Below are positions 15,426 to 23,725 of a stretch of DNA of 47,686 nucleotides, piece after piece. Positions within the stretch are counted from its first letter, which is position 1. The number at the start of each line of letters is the position of its first letter. The notes beneath the pieces were generated by a model. It made no database searches and was not told where the DNA came from. It saw nothing but the letters and a program-made list of their open reading frames with translations. The stretch is from Elusimicrobiota bacterium. GTDB taxonomy: Bacteria > Elusimicrobiota > Elusimicrobia > UBA1565. The DNA lies in contig JACPXC010000055.1 in assembly GCA_016196755.1 (NCBI GenBank), positions 1 to 47,686 on the forward strand. The letters are read 5' to 3'. The position numbers and the translations under genes were made by a program.

Positions 15426-16723
15426 CAGAGCCTCTCGAGGTTCCTGGCCTTTCGGCCGGGAAGGGCGTTGCGGGCGTCGAAGACCACCGGGGCGTTGGCC
15501 AGGAGCAGGCCGTAGTCCACGCCGCGGTGGGCGGTGAGGATGACCGCCGCGTCGCAGGCCCGCGCGCTGGCGCGGCTCAAGGGCTTGGAGCGCAGACGCC
15601 GCCCCTCCACCGCCACCGAGGGCACGTAGGGGTCGTGGTAGGAGACCGCGGCGCCCTGGTCCATCAGGAGCTTCATGACGTCCAAAGACGGCGACTCGCG
15701 CACGTCGTTGACGTCGGGCTTGTAGGCCACGCCCAACACGAGGACCCGGCTGCCGTTGATCGGCTTGCGCCGGGCGTTGAGGAGCGCCGCCAGGCGCTCG
15801 ACGGCGTACTCGGGCATGCGCGAGTTGATGTTCGCGGCCAGCTCGATGAAGCGCGGCTCGAAGTTGAGGGCCTTCATCTTCCAGGCCAGGTAGCTGGGGT
15901 CGACCGGGATGCAGTGGCCGCCGAGGCCGGGCCCGGGGTAGAAGGGCATGAAGCCGAAGGGCTTGGTGGCCGCGGCGCCGATGATCTCCCAGACATCGAC
16001 ACCCAGGCGCCGGCACATGACGGCCAGCTCGTTGACCATGGCGATGTTGACCGCCCGGAAGGTGTTCTCGAGGAGCTTGACCATCTCGGCCGACTCCGTG
16101 CTCGACACGGGCACGACGCGCTGGACGATCGAGGCGTAGAGCGCCTCGGCCGCGCGCCCGCAGGCCGCGGTGACTCCCCCGACGACCTTCGGGGTGTTGG
16201 CGATGTTGAACTTCTTGTTGGCCGGGTCGACGCGCTCCGGCGAGAAGGCCAGGAGGAAATCCTTGCCGGCCTTGAACCCGCCGGCCTCGAACATCGGCAG
16301 GACGAGCTCCCGGGTCGTGCCGGGATAGGTGGTCGACTCGAGGACGATGAGCTGGCCGCGCCGCAGGCGCGGGACGACGGCCTCGCAGGCCGAGATGATG
16401 AAGGTGAGGTCGGGCTCCTTGGTTTTGCGCAGCGGGGTCGGGACGCAGATGACGACCGCGTCCATGCCCTTGAGCGACTCGTAGCGGGTGGTGGCCGTCA
16501 GCCTGCCGGCCCGCACCGTCTCGGCGACGGCCTTCGACGGCACGTCGGGGATGTGGGAGCGGCCGCGGTTGAGGCCGGCGACCTTGGAGCGGTCGACGTC
16601 AAAGCCCGTGACCCGGAAGCCCTTGGCGGCGAACTCCATCGCCAACGGCAGGCCGACGTAGCCTAGCCCGATGATTCCTATCTTGGCCTTACGGTCGGCG
16701 ATCTTCCCGATGATGTCGCTCAT
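15425..16723 (-). CDS. UDP-N-acetyl-hexosamine 6-dehydrogenase (WbpA/WecC-like)
   Basis: A 432-residue NAD-dependent nucleotide-sugar dehydrogenase that oxidises C6 of a UDP-HexNAc to the uronic acid. The Rossmann motif GLGYVGLPLA is at 19-28. The central region has LLENTFRAVNIAMVNELA, and the catalytic Cys271 lies in GLGGHCIPVDPSYLAWK, the form typical of UDP-GlcNAc/ManNAc dehydrogenases rather than UDP-Glc dehydrogenases. The NAD/UDP-binding C-domain (VLVLGVAYKPDVNDVRESPS) is complete. It is divergent from a UDP-glucose dehydrogenase gene, so two kinds of UDP-uronic acid are made from this locus. The histidine kinase gene is coupled downstream. Confidence 0.88.
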   Translation of the reverse strand: MSDIIGKIADRKAKIGIIGLGYVGLPLAMEFAAKGFRVTGFDVDRSKVAGLNRGRSHIPDVPSKAVAETVRAGRLTATTRYESLKGMDAVVICVPTPLRKTKEPDLTFIISACEAVVPRLRRGQLIVLESTTYPGTTRELVLPMFEAGGFKAGKDFLLAFSPERVDPANKKFNIANTPKVVGGVTAACGRAAEALYASIVQRVVPVSSTESAEMVKLLENTFRAVNIAMVNELAVMCRRLGVDVWEIIGAAATKPFGFMPFYPGPGLGGHCIPVDPSYLAWKMKALNFEPRFIELAANINSRMPEYAVERLAALLNARRKPINGSRVLVLGVAYKPDVNDVRESPSLDVMKLLMDQGAAVSYHDPYVPSVAVEGRRLRSKPLSRASARACDAAVILTAHRGVDYGLLLANAPVVFDARNALPGRKARNLERL

Positions 16724-16732
16724 GGTCGCGAG

Positions 16733-16761
16733 ATTGTATTACAGAGCGAGGCCCGGGTCCA
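16733..16761 (-). promoter_or_regulatory. possible promoter of the WbpA-like gene
   Basis: On the minus strand TGGACC (16756-16761), 17 nt and TACAAT (16733-16738). Predicted initiation near 16726 is only about 3 nt from the ATG at 16723, which would give a nearly leaderless mRNA. Confidence 0.45.
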
Positions 16762-16763
16762 CC

Positions 16764-16792
16764 TTGATGCCTTAACGCAGAAGTCATAAGAT
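16764..16792 (+). promoter_or_regulatory. promoter of the UDP-glucose dehydrogenase operon
   Basis: TTGATG (16764-16769), a 17-nt spacer and TAAGAT (16787-16792) face the plus-strand operon. Predicted initiation near 16799 leaves about 14 nt before ATG at 16813, with an AGGA just inside that leader. Confidence 0.6.
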
Positions 16793-16812
16793 GCCCACCT
16801 AAAGGAAACGCC

Positions 16813-18122
16813 ATGAAAACTCACGATATCTGCGTCGTCGGCTCGGGCTACGTCGGCCTCGTCACCGGGGTCTGCCTGGCCGAGCTCGGTCACCGGGTGG
16901 TCTGCGTAGACGCCGACCGCCGCAAGGTAAAGACCCTCAAGAACGGGAAGATGCCGTTCCACGAGCCGGGCCTCCAGCCGCTGATGGTCAAGAATGTCAA
17001 GGCGAAGCGCCTGAGCTTCGCCACGAGCATAGCGGAGGGCATCAATCCCAAGGGCCGGCGGGCCAGCGTGGCCTTCATCGCCGTCGGCACCCCGCCCCGG
17101 GCCGACGGCTCGGCCGACCTCTCCAGCGTGGAGGCTGTGGCCGCCGACATCGCCCGGGCCATGAAGGACTTCACGGTCATCGTCGACAAATCCACCGTGC
17201 CCGTCGAGACCGGCGCCTGGGTCGACAAGACCGTCCGGCGCGTCAACAAGCGCGCGGTCCCATTCGAGGTGGTCTCCAACCCCGAGTTCCTCGCCGAGGG
17301 CAGCGCCGTGTCGGACTTCCTGCACCCCGACCGCATCGTGCTGGGAGTCTCCAGCCCGCGCGCCGAGAAGGTCCTCCGCGAGGTCTACGCCCCGATTGCC
17401 GCACCCATCCTCGTCACCGACGTCAAGTCCGCCGAGCTCATCAAGCACGCCTCGAACTCGTTTTTGGCCACCAAGATCTCGTTTATCAACGCGGTCAGCC
17501 GGGTCTGCGAGGCGGTCGGCGCCGACGTCACCCTCGTCGCCAAGGGGATGGGCCTCGACAAGCGCATCGGGCCGAGCTTTCTGCGCGCCGGGATCGGCTT
17601 CGGCGGGTTCTGCTTCCCCAAGGACCTCGAGGCCTTCCGCTGGATCGCCAAGCAGAAGGGCTACGACTTCGCCCTGCTCGACGCCGTCACCGCGATCAAC
17701 GACGGCTCCCGAGGCTGGGTCCTGCGCCAGATCGAGGCCGAGCTCTGGAACCTCCCGGGCAAGAAGGTCGGCATCCTCGGCCTCTCGTTTAAGCCCCATA
17801 CCGACGACCTGCGCTTCGCGCCCAGCCTCGAGATCATCAAGGCGCTCAAGTCCCACGGCGTGTCGGTGGCGGTCCACGACCCGGTGTCCATGACCAAGGC
17901 GAAGGACGTCCTCAAGGGCGTGCGCTTCGCCAAGGACGCCTACGACTGCGCCAAGGGCGCCGATGCCCTGGTCCTCGTCACCGAATGGCCCGAGTACAAG
18001 GAGCTCGACCTGCCGCGCGTGCACCGGCTCATGGCCAACCCGGTCCTGCTCGATGGACGCAACTTCCTCGACCCCGCGGCGGTGCGCAAACTCGGCTTCG
18101 TCTACCGCTCGGTGGGCCGGCC

Positions 18123-18126
<4 letters not shown>
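16813..18126 (+). CDS. ugd: UDP-glucose 6-dehydrogenase
   Basis: A 437-residue enzyme converting UDP-glucose to UDP-glucuronate with two NAD+. The N-terminal Rossmann motif is [12 protein letters not shown] (8-19), with VGTP at 91-94 and [12 protein letters not shown] at 155-166. The substrate Lys211/Asn215 are in [19 protein letters not shown]. The catalytic Cys267 is in [10 protein letters not shown], where the usual Ser of GGSCFPKD is Phe. The C-domain [19 protein letters not shown] is complete and the length is normal. It overlaps the UDP-glucuronate decarboxylase start by 4 nt (GTGA), which fits consecutive steps of one pathway. Confidence 0.93.
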
Positions 18127-19078
<952 letters not shown>

Positions 19079-19079
<1 letters not shown>

Positions 19080-19768
19080 TGCTCAGCGCGCTCGTCCCCT
19101 GCCTCGACGAGGCCGAGTCGCTCCCCGCGCTGGAGGCCGCGCTCTTCCCGGCGCTCGACGCCCTGTCCCTGCCCTACGAGACGCTGTTCATCGACGACGG
19201 CTCCAAGGACGGGACGGCGGCCGGCCTGGCCGCGCTGGCCGCCCGCAGGCCCGCGGCCAAGGTCCTCACGCACCCGGCCAACCGCGGCATCGGCGCCTCG
19301 CTAAAGACCGGCCTGGCGGCGGCGCAGGGCGACTGGCTGGTCTTCCTCGACGCCGACCTGACTTTTCATCCTTCCCTCATAAAAGAACTCCTGCAAAAAC
19401 GCGAGGAGACCGGCGCGGACTGCGTCTCCGGCTCCCCGTATCTCGGCGGGATGCCCGGGGTGCCCTGGCGGAGGCGACTCCCCAGCCTGGCCCTCAACGC
19501 CTTCTACCGCGGGCTGTTCGACTCCCGGCTGACGTCCTACACCCCCATGTTCCGGCTCTATCGCACCGCCGACCTCCGGGCGCTGGAGCTCACGAGCGAC
19601 GGCTTTGAGGTCTCGGTCGAGGTCTTGGTCAAACTCCTGCGGGCCGGCAAGAAGATCGCCGAAGTCGCCGCGCCCTTGACCGTACGGAAAGCGGGGACGT
19701 CCAAGCTGCGGCGCTGGCGCGAGCTCAAGGCGCATGCCCGCCTGAGCGCGCGCCTGCTCTCCTCCTGA
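19079..19768 (+). CDS. family 2 glycosyltransferase (dolichyl-phosphate-sugar-synthase-like)
   Basis: A 229-residue GT-A enzyme. It has the N-terminal SALVPCLDEAESL, nucleotide-binding FIDDGSKDGT (38-46), NRGIGASLKTGL (68-79) and the metal DxD at 91-93 (FLDADLTF), all as in DPM1/ArnC-type transferases. There is no clear membrane tail. GTG at 19079 overlaps the UXS stop by one base. By position it may transfer xylose or glucuronate from UDP onto a polyprenyl phosphate or another lipid acceptor; the donor and acceptor are inferred, not seen. Confidence 0.85.
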
Positions 19769-19816
19769 GCTGGCCAGCGCATTGATTCCGGCACCCGCGA
19801 CGGGTATCCTTGATTG

Positions 19817-20656
19817 ATGGACACCGAGACCCAGGGCCGCCATAAGCCGCTGGCGGCCCTCGAGGCCGAGATCGACCGCCTCGAAGCGCGCCTGCGCGGC
19901 TCCGCCGACGACCTGACTCGCCTGCGCGCGGCCTTCGCCCTGGCCGCCAAGGCCCAGCAGAACGTGCGCCACGAGCTGGCCGAGATCCGAGATACCTGGG
20001 AGGACCTGCACTACCAGTGGTGGTGGATAACCCTGACCGGCGTCCTGGCGCTGTTCGTCTGCTCCTACTTCTTCTACACGAACCTGGGGTGGTACGCCGA
20101 CCAGCGCGTCCTCCCTCCGGGCTCCGACGCGCTGCTCGACAAGCTCCCCACCCTCAACCTGCTGCCGCTCCTGTCTTGGGGCTGGATGGCCGCCCACCTC
20201 TACGCGGCGGTCCACGCCATCCTCTACTACCCGCGCAAGATGCCGTTCTTGCTCTTCCTGCTCGGCTCCTTCATCGGCGTCCGCAGCGTCTTCGTGTTCC
20301 TGTCCCCGATGGGCGCGCCGGCCGGCATGCTCGACATGTCGAAGCTCGACTACGTCTTCAGCCGCATCATGGGCACCTACACCTTCCAAAACGAGTTCGT
20401 GTTCTCGGGCCATACCGGCATCCCCTTCCTGTTCTCGCTGTTCTTCGAGAGCAAGCTCCACAAGCGCCTGTTCCTCGGGGTCTCCATCGTCATGGCCGCG
20501 GCCTGCCTCCTGACCCGAAACCATTACTCCGTCGACATCCTGGGCGCCTACTTCATGGGCTACGCGATCTTTGTCCTGAGCCGGGACGTCTACTTCCAGC
20601 GCATCCGGCCGATCTTCCTCAAGCATCCCATCAGGGACCCCCTAGCCAGGCCTTGA
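19817..20656 (+). CDS. PAP2/sphingomyelin-synthase-like membrane protein
   Basis: A 280-residue protein with an N-terminal coiled coil (residues 10-60) and about six membrane segments from residue 68. The catalytic triad of the sphingomyelin-synthase/PAP2-C group is visible: His199 in FSGHTGIPF, and His236 and Asp240 in RNHYSVDILGAYFMG. Such enzymes transfer or hydrolyse phospho-head-groups on lipids. ATG at 19817 is used; a TTG three bases earlier is also possible. It follows the glycosyltransferase after 48 nt and is probably in the same operon. A role in remodelling a lipid carrier or head group in this glycan locus is inference. Confidence 0.75.
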   Translation: MDTETQGRHKPLAALEAEIDRLEARLRGSADDLTRLRAAFALAAKAQQNVRHELAEIRDTWEDLHYQWWWITLTGVLALFVCSYFFYTNLGWYADQRVLPPGSDALLDKLPTLNLLPLLSWGWMAAHLYAAVHAILYYPRKMPFLLFLLGSFIGVRSVFVFLSPMGAPAGMLDMSKLDYVFSRIMGTYTFQNEFVFSGHTGIPFLFSLFFESKLHKRLFLGVSIVMAAACLLTRNHYSVDILGAYFMGYAIFVLSRDVYFQRIRPIFLKHPIRDPLARP

Positions 20657-20681
20657 CAAGACGAGCTTACTAGTGTACTAT
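20653..20681 (+). promoter_or_regulatory. promoter of the GntR/ABC operon
   Basis: Perfect TTGACA (20653-20658), 17 nt, then TACTAT (20676-20681). The -35 overlaps the stop codon of the PAP2-like gene. Initiation near 20688 leaves about 11 nt before the ATG at 20699. Confidence 0.8.
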
Positions 20682-20696
20682 CGCAGTAGTACACTA
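20671..20696. promoter_or_regulatory. GntR operator (inverted repeat)
   Basis: TAGTGTACTA and TAGTACACTA are exact reverse complements separated by 6 nt. They cover the -10 box and the predicted transcription start, so binding of the GntR protein encoded 3 nt downstream would block the promoter: a clear autoregulatory arrangement. Confidence 0.8.
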
Positions 20697-20698
20697 CG

Positions 20699-21070
20699 AT
20701 GCTCGAAGTCGACCTCTCCTCGCCGGTCCCGGTCTACGACCAGATAAAGGCCGGCCTCAAAGGCCTGGTCAGCAAGGGCCAGCTGCGCCCCGGCGACGAG
20801 GCCCCCTCGATCCGCGGTTTGGCCGCCACGCTCAAGGTCAACCCCAACACCGTCGCGCGGGCCTACCGCGAGCTGGCCATCGAGGGCTTCCTCGACGCCC
20901 GCCGCGGCGGGCAGAGCGTCATCGCCGAGGAGGCCGTCAGAGTAGCCAAGGGCGGGCTCGGGGACGCGCGCGAGGCCTTCGCCGACGCCGCGCGCCGGGC
21001 GCGGCGCTCGGGGCTGAGCTGGGACGATCTGTCGGCGGCGGTCCGGACCCTTATGAAGGAGGAGCCATGA
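20699..21070 (+). CDS. GntR-family regulator, YtrA subfamily
   Basis: A 123-residue repressor. The winged HTH covers residues 8-75 (PVYDQIKAGLKGLVSKGQLRPGDEAPSIRGLAATLKVNPNTVARAYRELAIEGFLDARRG), followed by a short helical tail instead of a large effector domain, which defines the YtrA type. Such regulators usually control an adjacent ABC transporter and respond to envelope stress or antibiotics. Here the transporter genes lie two and three positions downstream. An operator overlaps its promoter. The next gene starts within its stop codon (ATGA). Confidence 0.92.
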   Translation: MLEVDLSSPVPVYDQIKAGLKGLVSKGQLRPGDEAPSIRGLAATLKVNPNTVARAYRELAIEGFLDARRGGQSVIAEEAVRVAKGGLGDAREAFADAARRARRSGLSWDDLSAAVRTLMKEEP

Positions 21071-21462
21071 AGCGATCCAAGAGCATCGTATCGCGCCGTT
21101 TATACGAATGCGCGAGAGAGGTCAACGAGGGCCTAGCGAGGCAGAACCTGGGGGCGGTCCGCTGCCTGCTCTCGCTATACTACGGTGAGCACGAAGGACG
21201 CTACCCCGCGGGTTTGGGCGGCCTCTTGCCGGCCTTTCTGCCCAGCGTCCCGACGTTGGCGCTGCCCTGCACGAAGCACGCGCCCAGCGACCGGGTTCGC
21301 GTCATCAAAAAGGCCCCGAGCAGCATGGCTTCCCTCAAGCGCCTCCTGAGGGACTCCGGCCGCTGGACCTACGTGGGCGATCCCAAGAGCCATCTCCATG
21401 GCACGTTCCTCATCGACTGCCGCCATAAGGACGCCAGGGGCCGGACCTGGTCGGGGCTGTAA
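21067..21462 (+). CDS. soluble pseudopilin-like protein without an N-terminal helix
   Basis: A 131-residue protein. The stretch NLGAVRCLLSLYYGEHEGRYPAGLGGLLPAFL (residues 28-59) and the end GRWTYVGDPKSHLHGTFLIDCRHKDARGRTW match the pattern of the globular part of GspG/PilA-type pseudopilins as found in Elusimicrobiota. The prepilin leader and hydrophobic alpha-1 helix are replaced by a charged start (MKRSKSIVSRRLYECAREVNEGLARQ). It therefore cannot be processed or assembled as a normal pilin. ATG at 21067 has GGAG upstream and overlaps the GntR stop by 4 nt. Its position inside a GntR/ABC operon is unexpected; the function is unknown. Confidence 0.6.
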   Translation: MKRSKSIVSRRLYECAREVNEGLARQNLGAVRCLLSLYYGEHEGRYPAGLGGLLPAFLPSVPTLALPCTKHAPSDRVRVIKKAPSSMASLKRLLRDSGRWTYVGDPKSHLHGTFLIDCRHKDARGRTWSGL

Positions 21463-21463
21463 G

Positions 21464-22351
21464 ATGCCGAGCGCGCTCCGACTCGACGGCATCCGCCGCT
21501 CATTCGGCCGCAAAGAGGTCCTGCGCGGGGTGACCGCGACGGCCGAGACTGGCAAGGTCATCGGCCTCCTCGGCCGCAACGGCGAGGGCAAGAGCACGCT
21601 CTTCAAGATCCTGCTCGACCTGCTCGAGCCCGACGCGGGGACGGTGGAGGTCCTCGGCGAGCGCCCGGACGGCTCCGGCCGCCTGCGCCGGCGCATCGGC
21701 TACGTCCCCGAGAAGCCGGTCTTCCACGACTTCCTCAACGCCGGAGAAGTGCTCGACTGGCGCGCGCGCTTCTTCCCCGACTGGGACGACGCCCGGGCCC
21801 GCGGCCTCATGGCCAGCCTCAAGCTCGACCCGGCGACCCGGGTGCGCGGGGCCTCGAAGGGCCAGCTCGCGAAGCTGGCCTGGGTCTGCGCCACGGCCCA
21901 CGACCCCGACCTCCTGCTGCTCGACGAGCCGACATCCGGCCTCGACGCGCTGGTGCGCGAAGAGGTGCTCGACGGCCTCATCGGCGAGCTCCACGCCGGC
22001 GGCAAGACCATCCTCATCGCCAACCACCGCATGGAGGAGCTCGGCGGCATCCTCGACGAGGTGTGGGTGCTCTCGGGCGGCGTGCTCAGCGCCGTCGTGG
22101 AGCTCGAGCGGCTGCGCGCCGAGGCCTGCCTGGTGACCGCGCGTCTGCACGACTGGAGCGCGCGCCCGGATGTCCCCGGCGCGGTGCCGGTACCGTCCGA
22201 GCGCCCGCTGGCGGCTTGGGCCGCCTTCTCGCGCGAGGCCGCCGACCGGCTCGCCGCCTCGGGCGGCCTCGAGGTCGTCGAGCGCAGGCCGCTGGCTTTG
22301 CCCGAGGCGCTCAAGTACCTGCTCGAAGACACCGGGGGCTACGATGCCTGA
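21464..22351 (+). CDS. ABC transporter ATP-binding protein
   Basis: A 295-residue ATPase. Walker A is GRNGEGKST (37-45), the signature is degenerate (ASKGQ, 130-134, in place of LSGGQ, as in YtrB-type ATPases), Walker B is LLLLDEP (149-155) and the H-loop His188 is in ANHRMEE. A C-terminal extension of about 90 residues follows the ATPase core. ATG at 21464 lies one base after the preceding stop. It overlaps the permease start by 8 nt. Together with the permease it forms an ABC-2 type exporter under GntR control, possibly for an antimicrobial or lipid. Confidence 0.9.
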   Translation: MPSALRLDGIRRSFGRKEVLRGVTATAETGKVIGLLGRNGEGKSTLFKILLDLLEPDAGTVEVLGERPDGSGRLRRRIGYVPEKPVFHDFLNAGEVLDWRARFFPDWDDARARGLMASLKLDPATRVRGASKGQLAKLAWVCATAHDPDLLLLDEPTSGLDALVREEVLDGLIGELHAGGKTILIANHRMEELGGILDEVWVLSGGVLSAVVELERLRAEACLVTARLHDWSARPDVPGAVPVPSERPLAAWAAFSREAADRLAASGGLEVVERRPLALPEALKYLLEDTGGYDA

Positions 22352-23657
22352 ACTGACGCTGGCCGCGGAGCCGCGGCGTCGGGCGCTGGCGCGTCTGGCG
22401 GCCTCCTGGCAGGCCGCCATGCGCCCCTCCGTCCTGCTCGAGGCGCGCCGCAACCGCCTGCTCTACACGTCCTGGCCGATCGTGATCCTGGCCTCCCTGC
22501 CGTTCTCGGCGGCCATCGCCTACGCGGCCGGCTACCCGGTGTCCCAAGGTCCCGCGGCCGCCCTCTTGACCTGGGTGGCCGCCGGCCTGCCCCTGACGGC
22601 GGCCCTCTTCGGCGCCGTGGCGGGCGCCGGCCTGCGCGGCCCGGCCGCCGAGGCCGAGGCCGCCCTGCCGGTCTCGCCGCGCGAGCAGGCCTTCAGCGCC
22701 CTGGGCGGCGCCGGCGCCGCGCTCGCCGTCACGTCCCTCCTGGTCCTGGCCATGACCTTCCTCTCAGGCTCCGACGGCCGCTCGGTGCTTGCCGCCGTCG
22801 CCACGCTAGGGAACCCCCACGACATAACGGGCCGCGCCGCCTTCGCCGCGGCGGCCGTCCTCGGTCTCTTCTGGATCCTGACAGTCTCCTTCACGGCGGC
22901 GTTCGCGGCCTCGCACGCCGTGCTGGGCGCGGCAGCCGGAGTCTTCGGGGCCGCCGCCGCGCTCCTTCCGGTAGCGGCCGGCCTGCTTCTGCGCTTCAAC
23001 CACGGAATCCCCGCCGGCTTCATCGTCACCGCCCTCCTAGCCTCCGGATTGGGCGCAGCCGGGGCAGCCGCGTCGCTGGCATTCTGCGCCCCTCGCGCGG
23101 CGCGCGGCGTCCGAGTGCGCTGGACAGGCTGGGCCGCGGCGGCGCTCCTCCCCCTCTGCGGCGCCCTGCTCTCCTGGCCGGCGCTCTTTACGGCGCGCGA
23201 CCGCGTGCTCGCCGACTCCATGCCGGTCTCGAGCTTCCCTGATAAGCCCAGCGGCTGGAGCTCGCCGACCGGCGACCTGCGCGAGAGCCGGGGAGGCCGC
23301 CTGACGCGGCTGACAGACGCCGGCGAGCTCACGCTCATCGCCGGGGAGACCCCGTCCTTGGCCGACCTGCTCTGGGGCAAGCGCCTGGGGTTCGTGGGCA
23401 GGGTCCTCCGAGATTCGACCCAGCGCATCTGGGCCTACGTCATCCCGCCGGACGCCCGCCCACGCGAGCTATGGCAGGGCGACGGGAAAGGCCCCATGAA
23501 GCTCTACATGATGATGCCCGCGGGCGCGCATCTCGAGCTCCGGGACGGAAAGGCTTTCCTGAACCTGATGCCCTATGTCGTCGAATCGACGGAACTCTAT
23601 CCGCTCGACCCCGCCAAGCCCCCCATCATCAAGGGCCAAAGCGCGATAATTCCGTAA
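22344..23657 (+). CDS. ABC-2 type membrane permease
   Basis: A 437-residue, Ala/Leu/Gly-rich integral membrane protein with about six to eight membrane segments between residues 40 and 285 (for example SWPIVILASLPFSAAIAYAAG and LLTWVAAGLPLTAALFGAV). A soluble C-terminal domain of about 140 residues follows (SSFPDKPSGWSSPTGDLRESRGG to the end) and probably faces the periplasm. It is the partner of the ATPase whose 3' end it overlaps. The C-terminal domain is unrecognised. Confidence 0.75.
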   Translation: MPELTLAAEPRRRALARLAASWQAAMRPSVLLEARRNRLLYTSWPIVILASLPFSAAIAYAAGYPVSQGPAAALLTWVAAGLPLTAALFGAVAGAGLRGPAAEAEAALPVSPREQAFSALGGAGAALAVTSLLVLAMTFLSGSDGRSVLAAVATLGNPHDITGRAAFAAAAVLGLFWILTVSFTAAFAASHAVLGAAAGVFGAAAALLPVAAGLLLRFNHGIPAGFIVTALLASGLGAAGAAASLAFCAPRAARGVRVRWTGWAAAALLPLCGALLSWPALFTARDRVLADSMPVSSFPDKPSGWSSPTGDLRESRGGRLTRLTDAGELTLIAGETPSLADLLWGKRLGFVGRVLRDSTQRIWAYVIPPDARPRELWQGDGKGPMKLYMMMPAGAHLELRDGKAFLNLMPYVVESTELYPLDPAKPPIIKGQSAIIP

Positions 23658-23685
23658 CAGACTCCCCCTAAAATCATAATGCGCC

Positions 23686-23712
23686 GAGCCGGCTCCACGC
23701 GGAGACCGGCTC
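23686..23712 (+). promoter_or_regulatory. leader hairpin upstream of the coiled-coil gene
   Basis: GAGCCGG and CTCC (23686-23696) pair with GGAG and CCGGCTC (23701-23712) around an ACGC loop with one bulged A. It lacks a U-tract, and it places a GGAG in the stem. It may end the ABC operon or control the following gene, whose ATG is 14 nt downstream and has no other Shine-Dalgarno. Confidence 0.45.
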
Positions 23713-23725
23713 GAGCCGTCAATTC

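Noticed and set aside
13422-15515. 697-codon plus-strand frame across the histidine kinase
   Set aside because: The minus strand carries all kinase motifs; the plus frame has biased, motif-free composition.
15426-16016. N-terminal extension of the histidine kinase frame upstream of its ATG
   Set aside because: It lies in another frame of the UDP-sugar dehydrogenase and is Arg/Pro-rich; the ATG at 15425 overlapping the dehydrogenase stop is the natural start.
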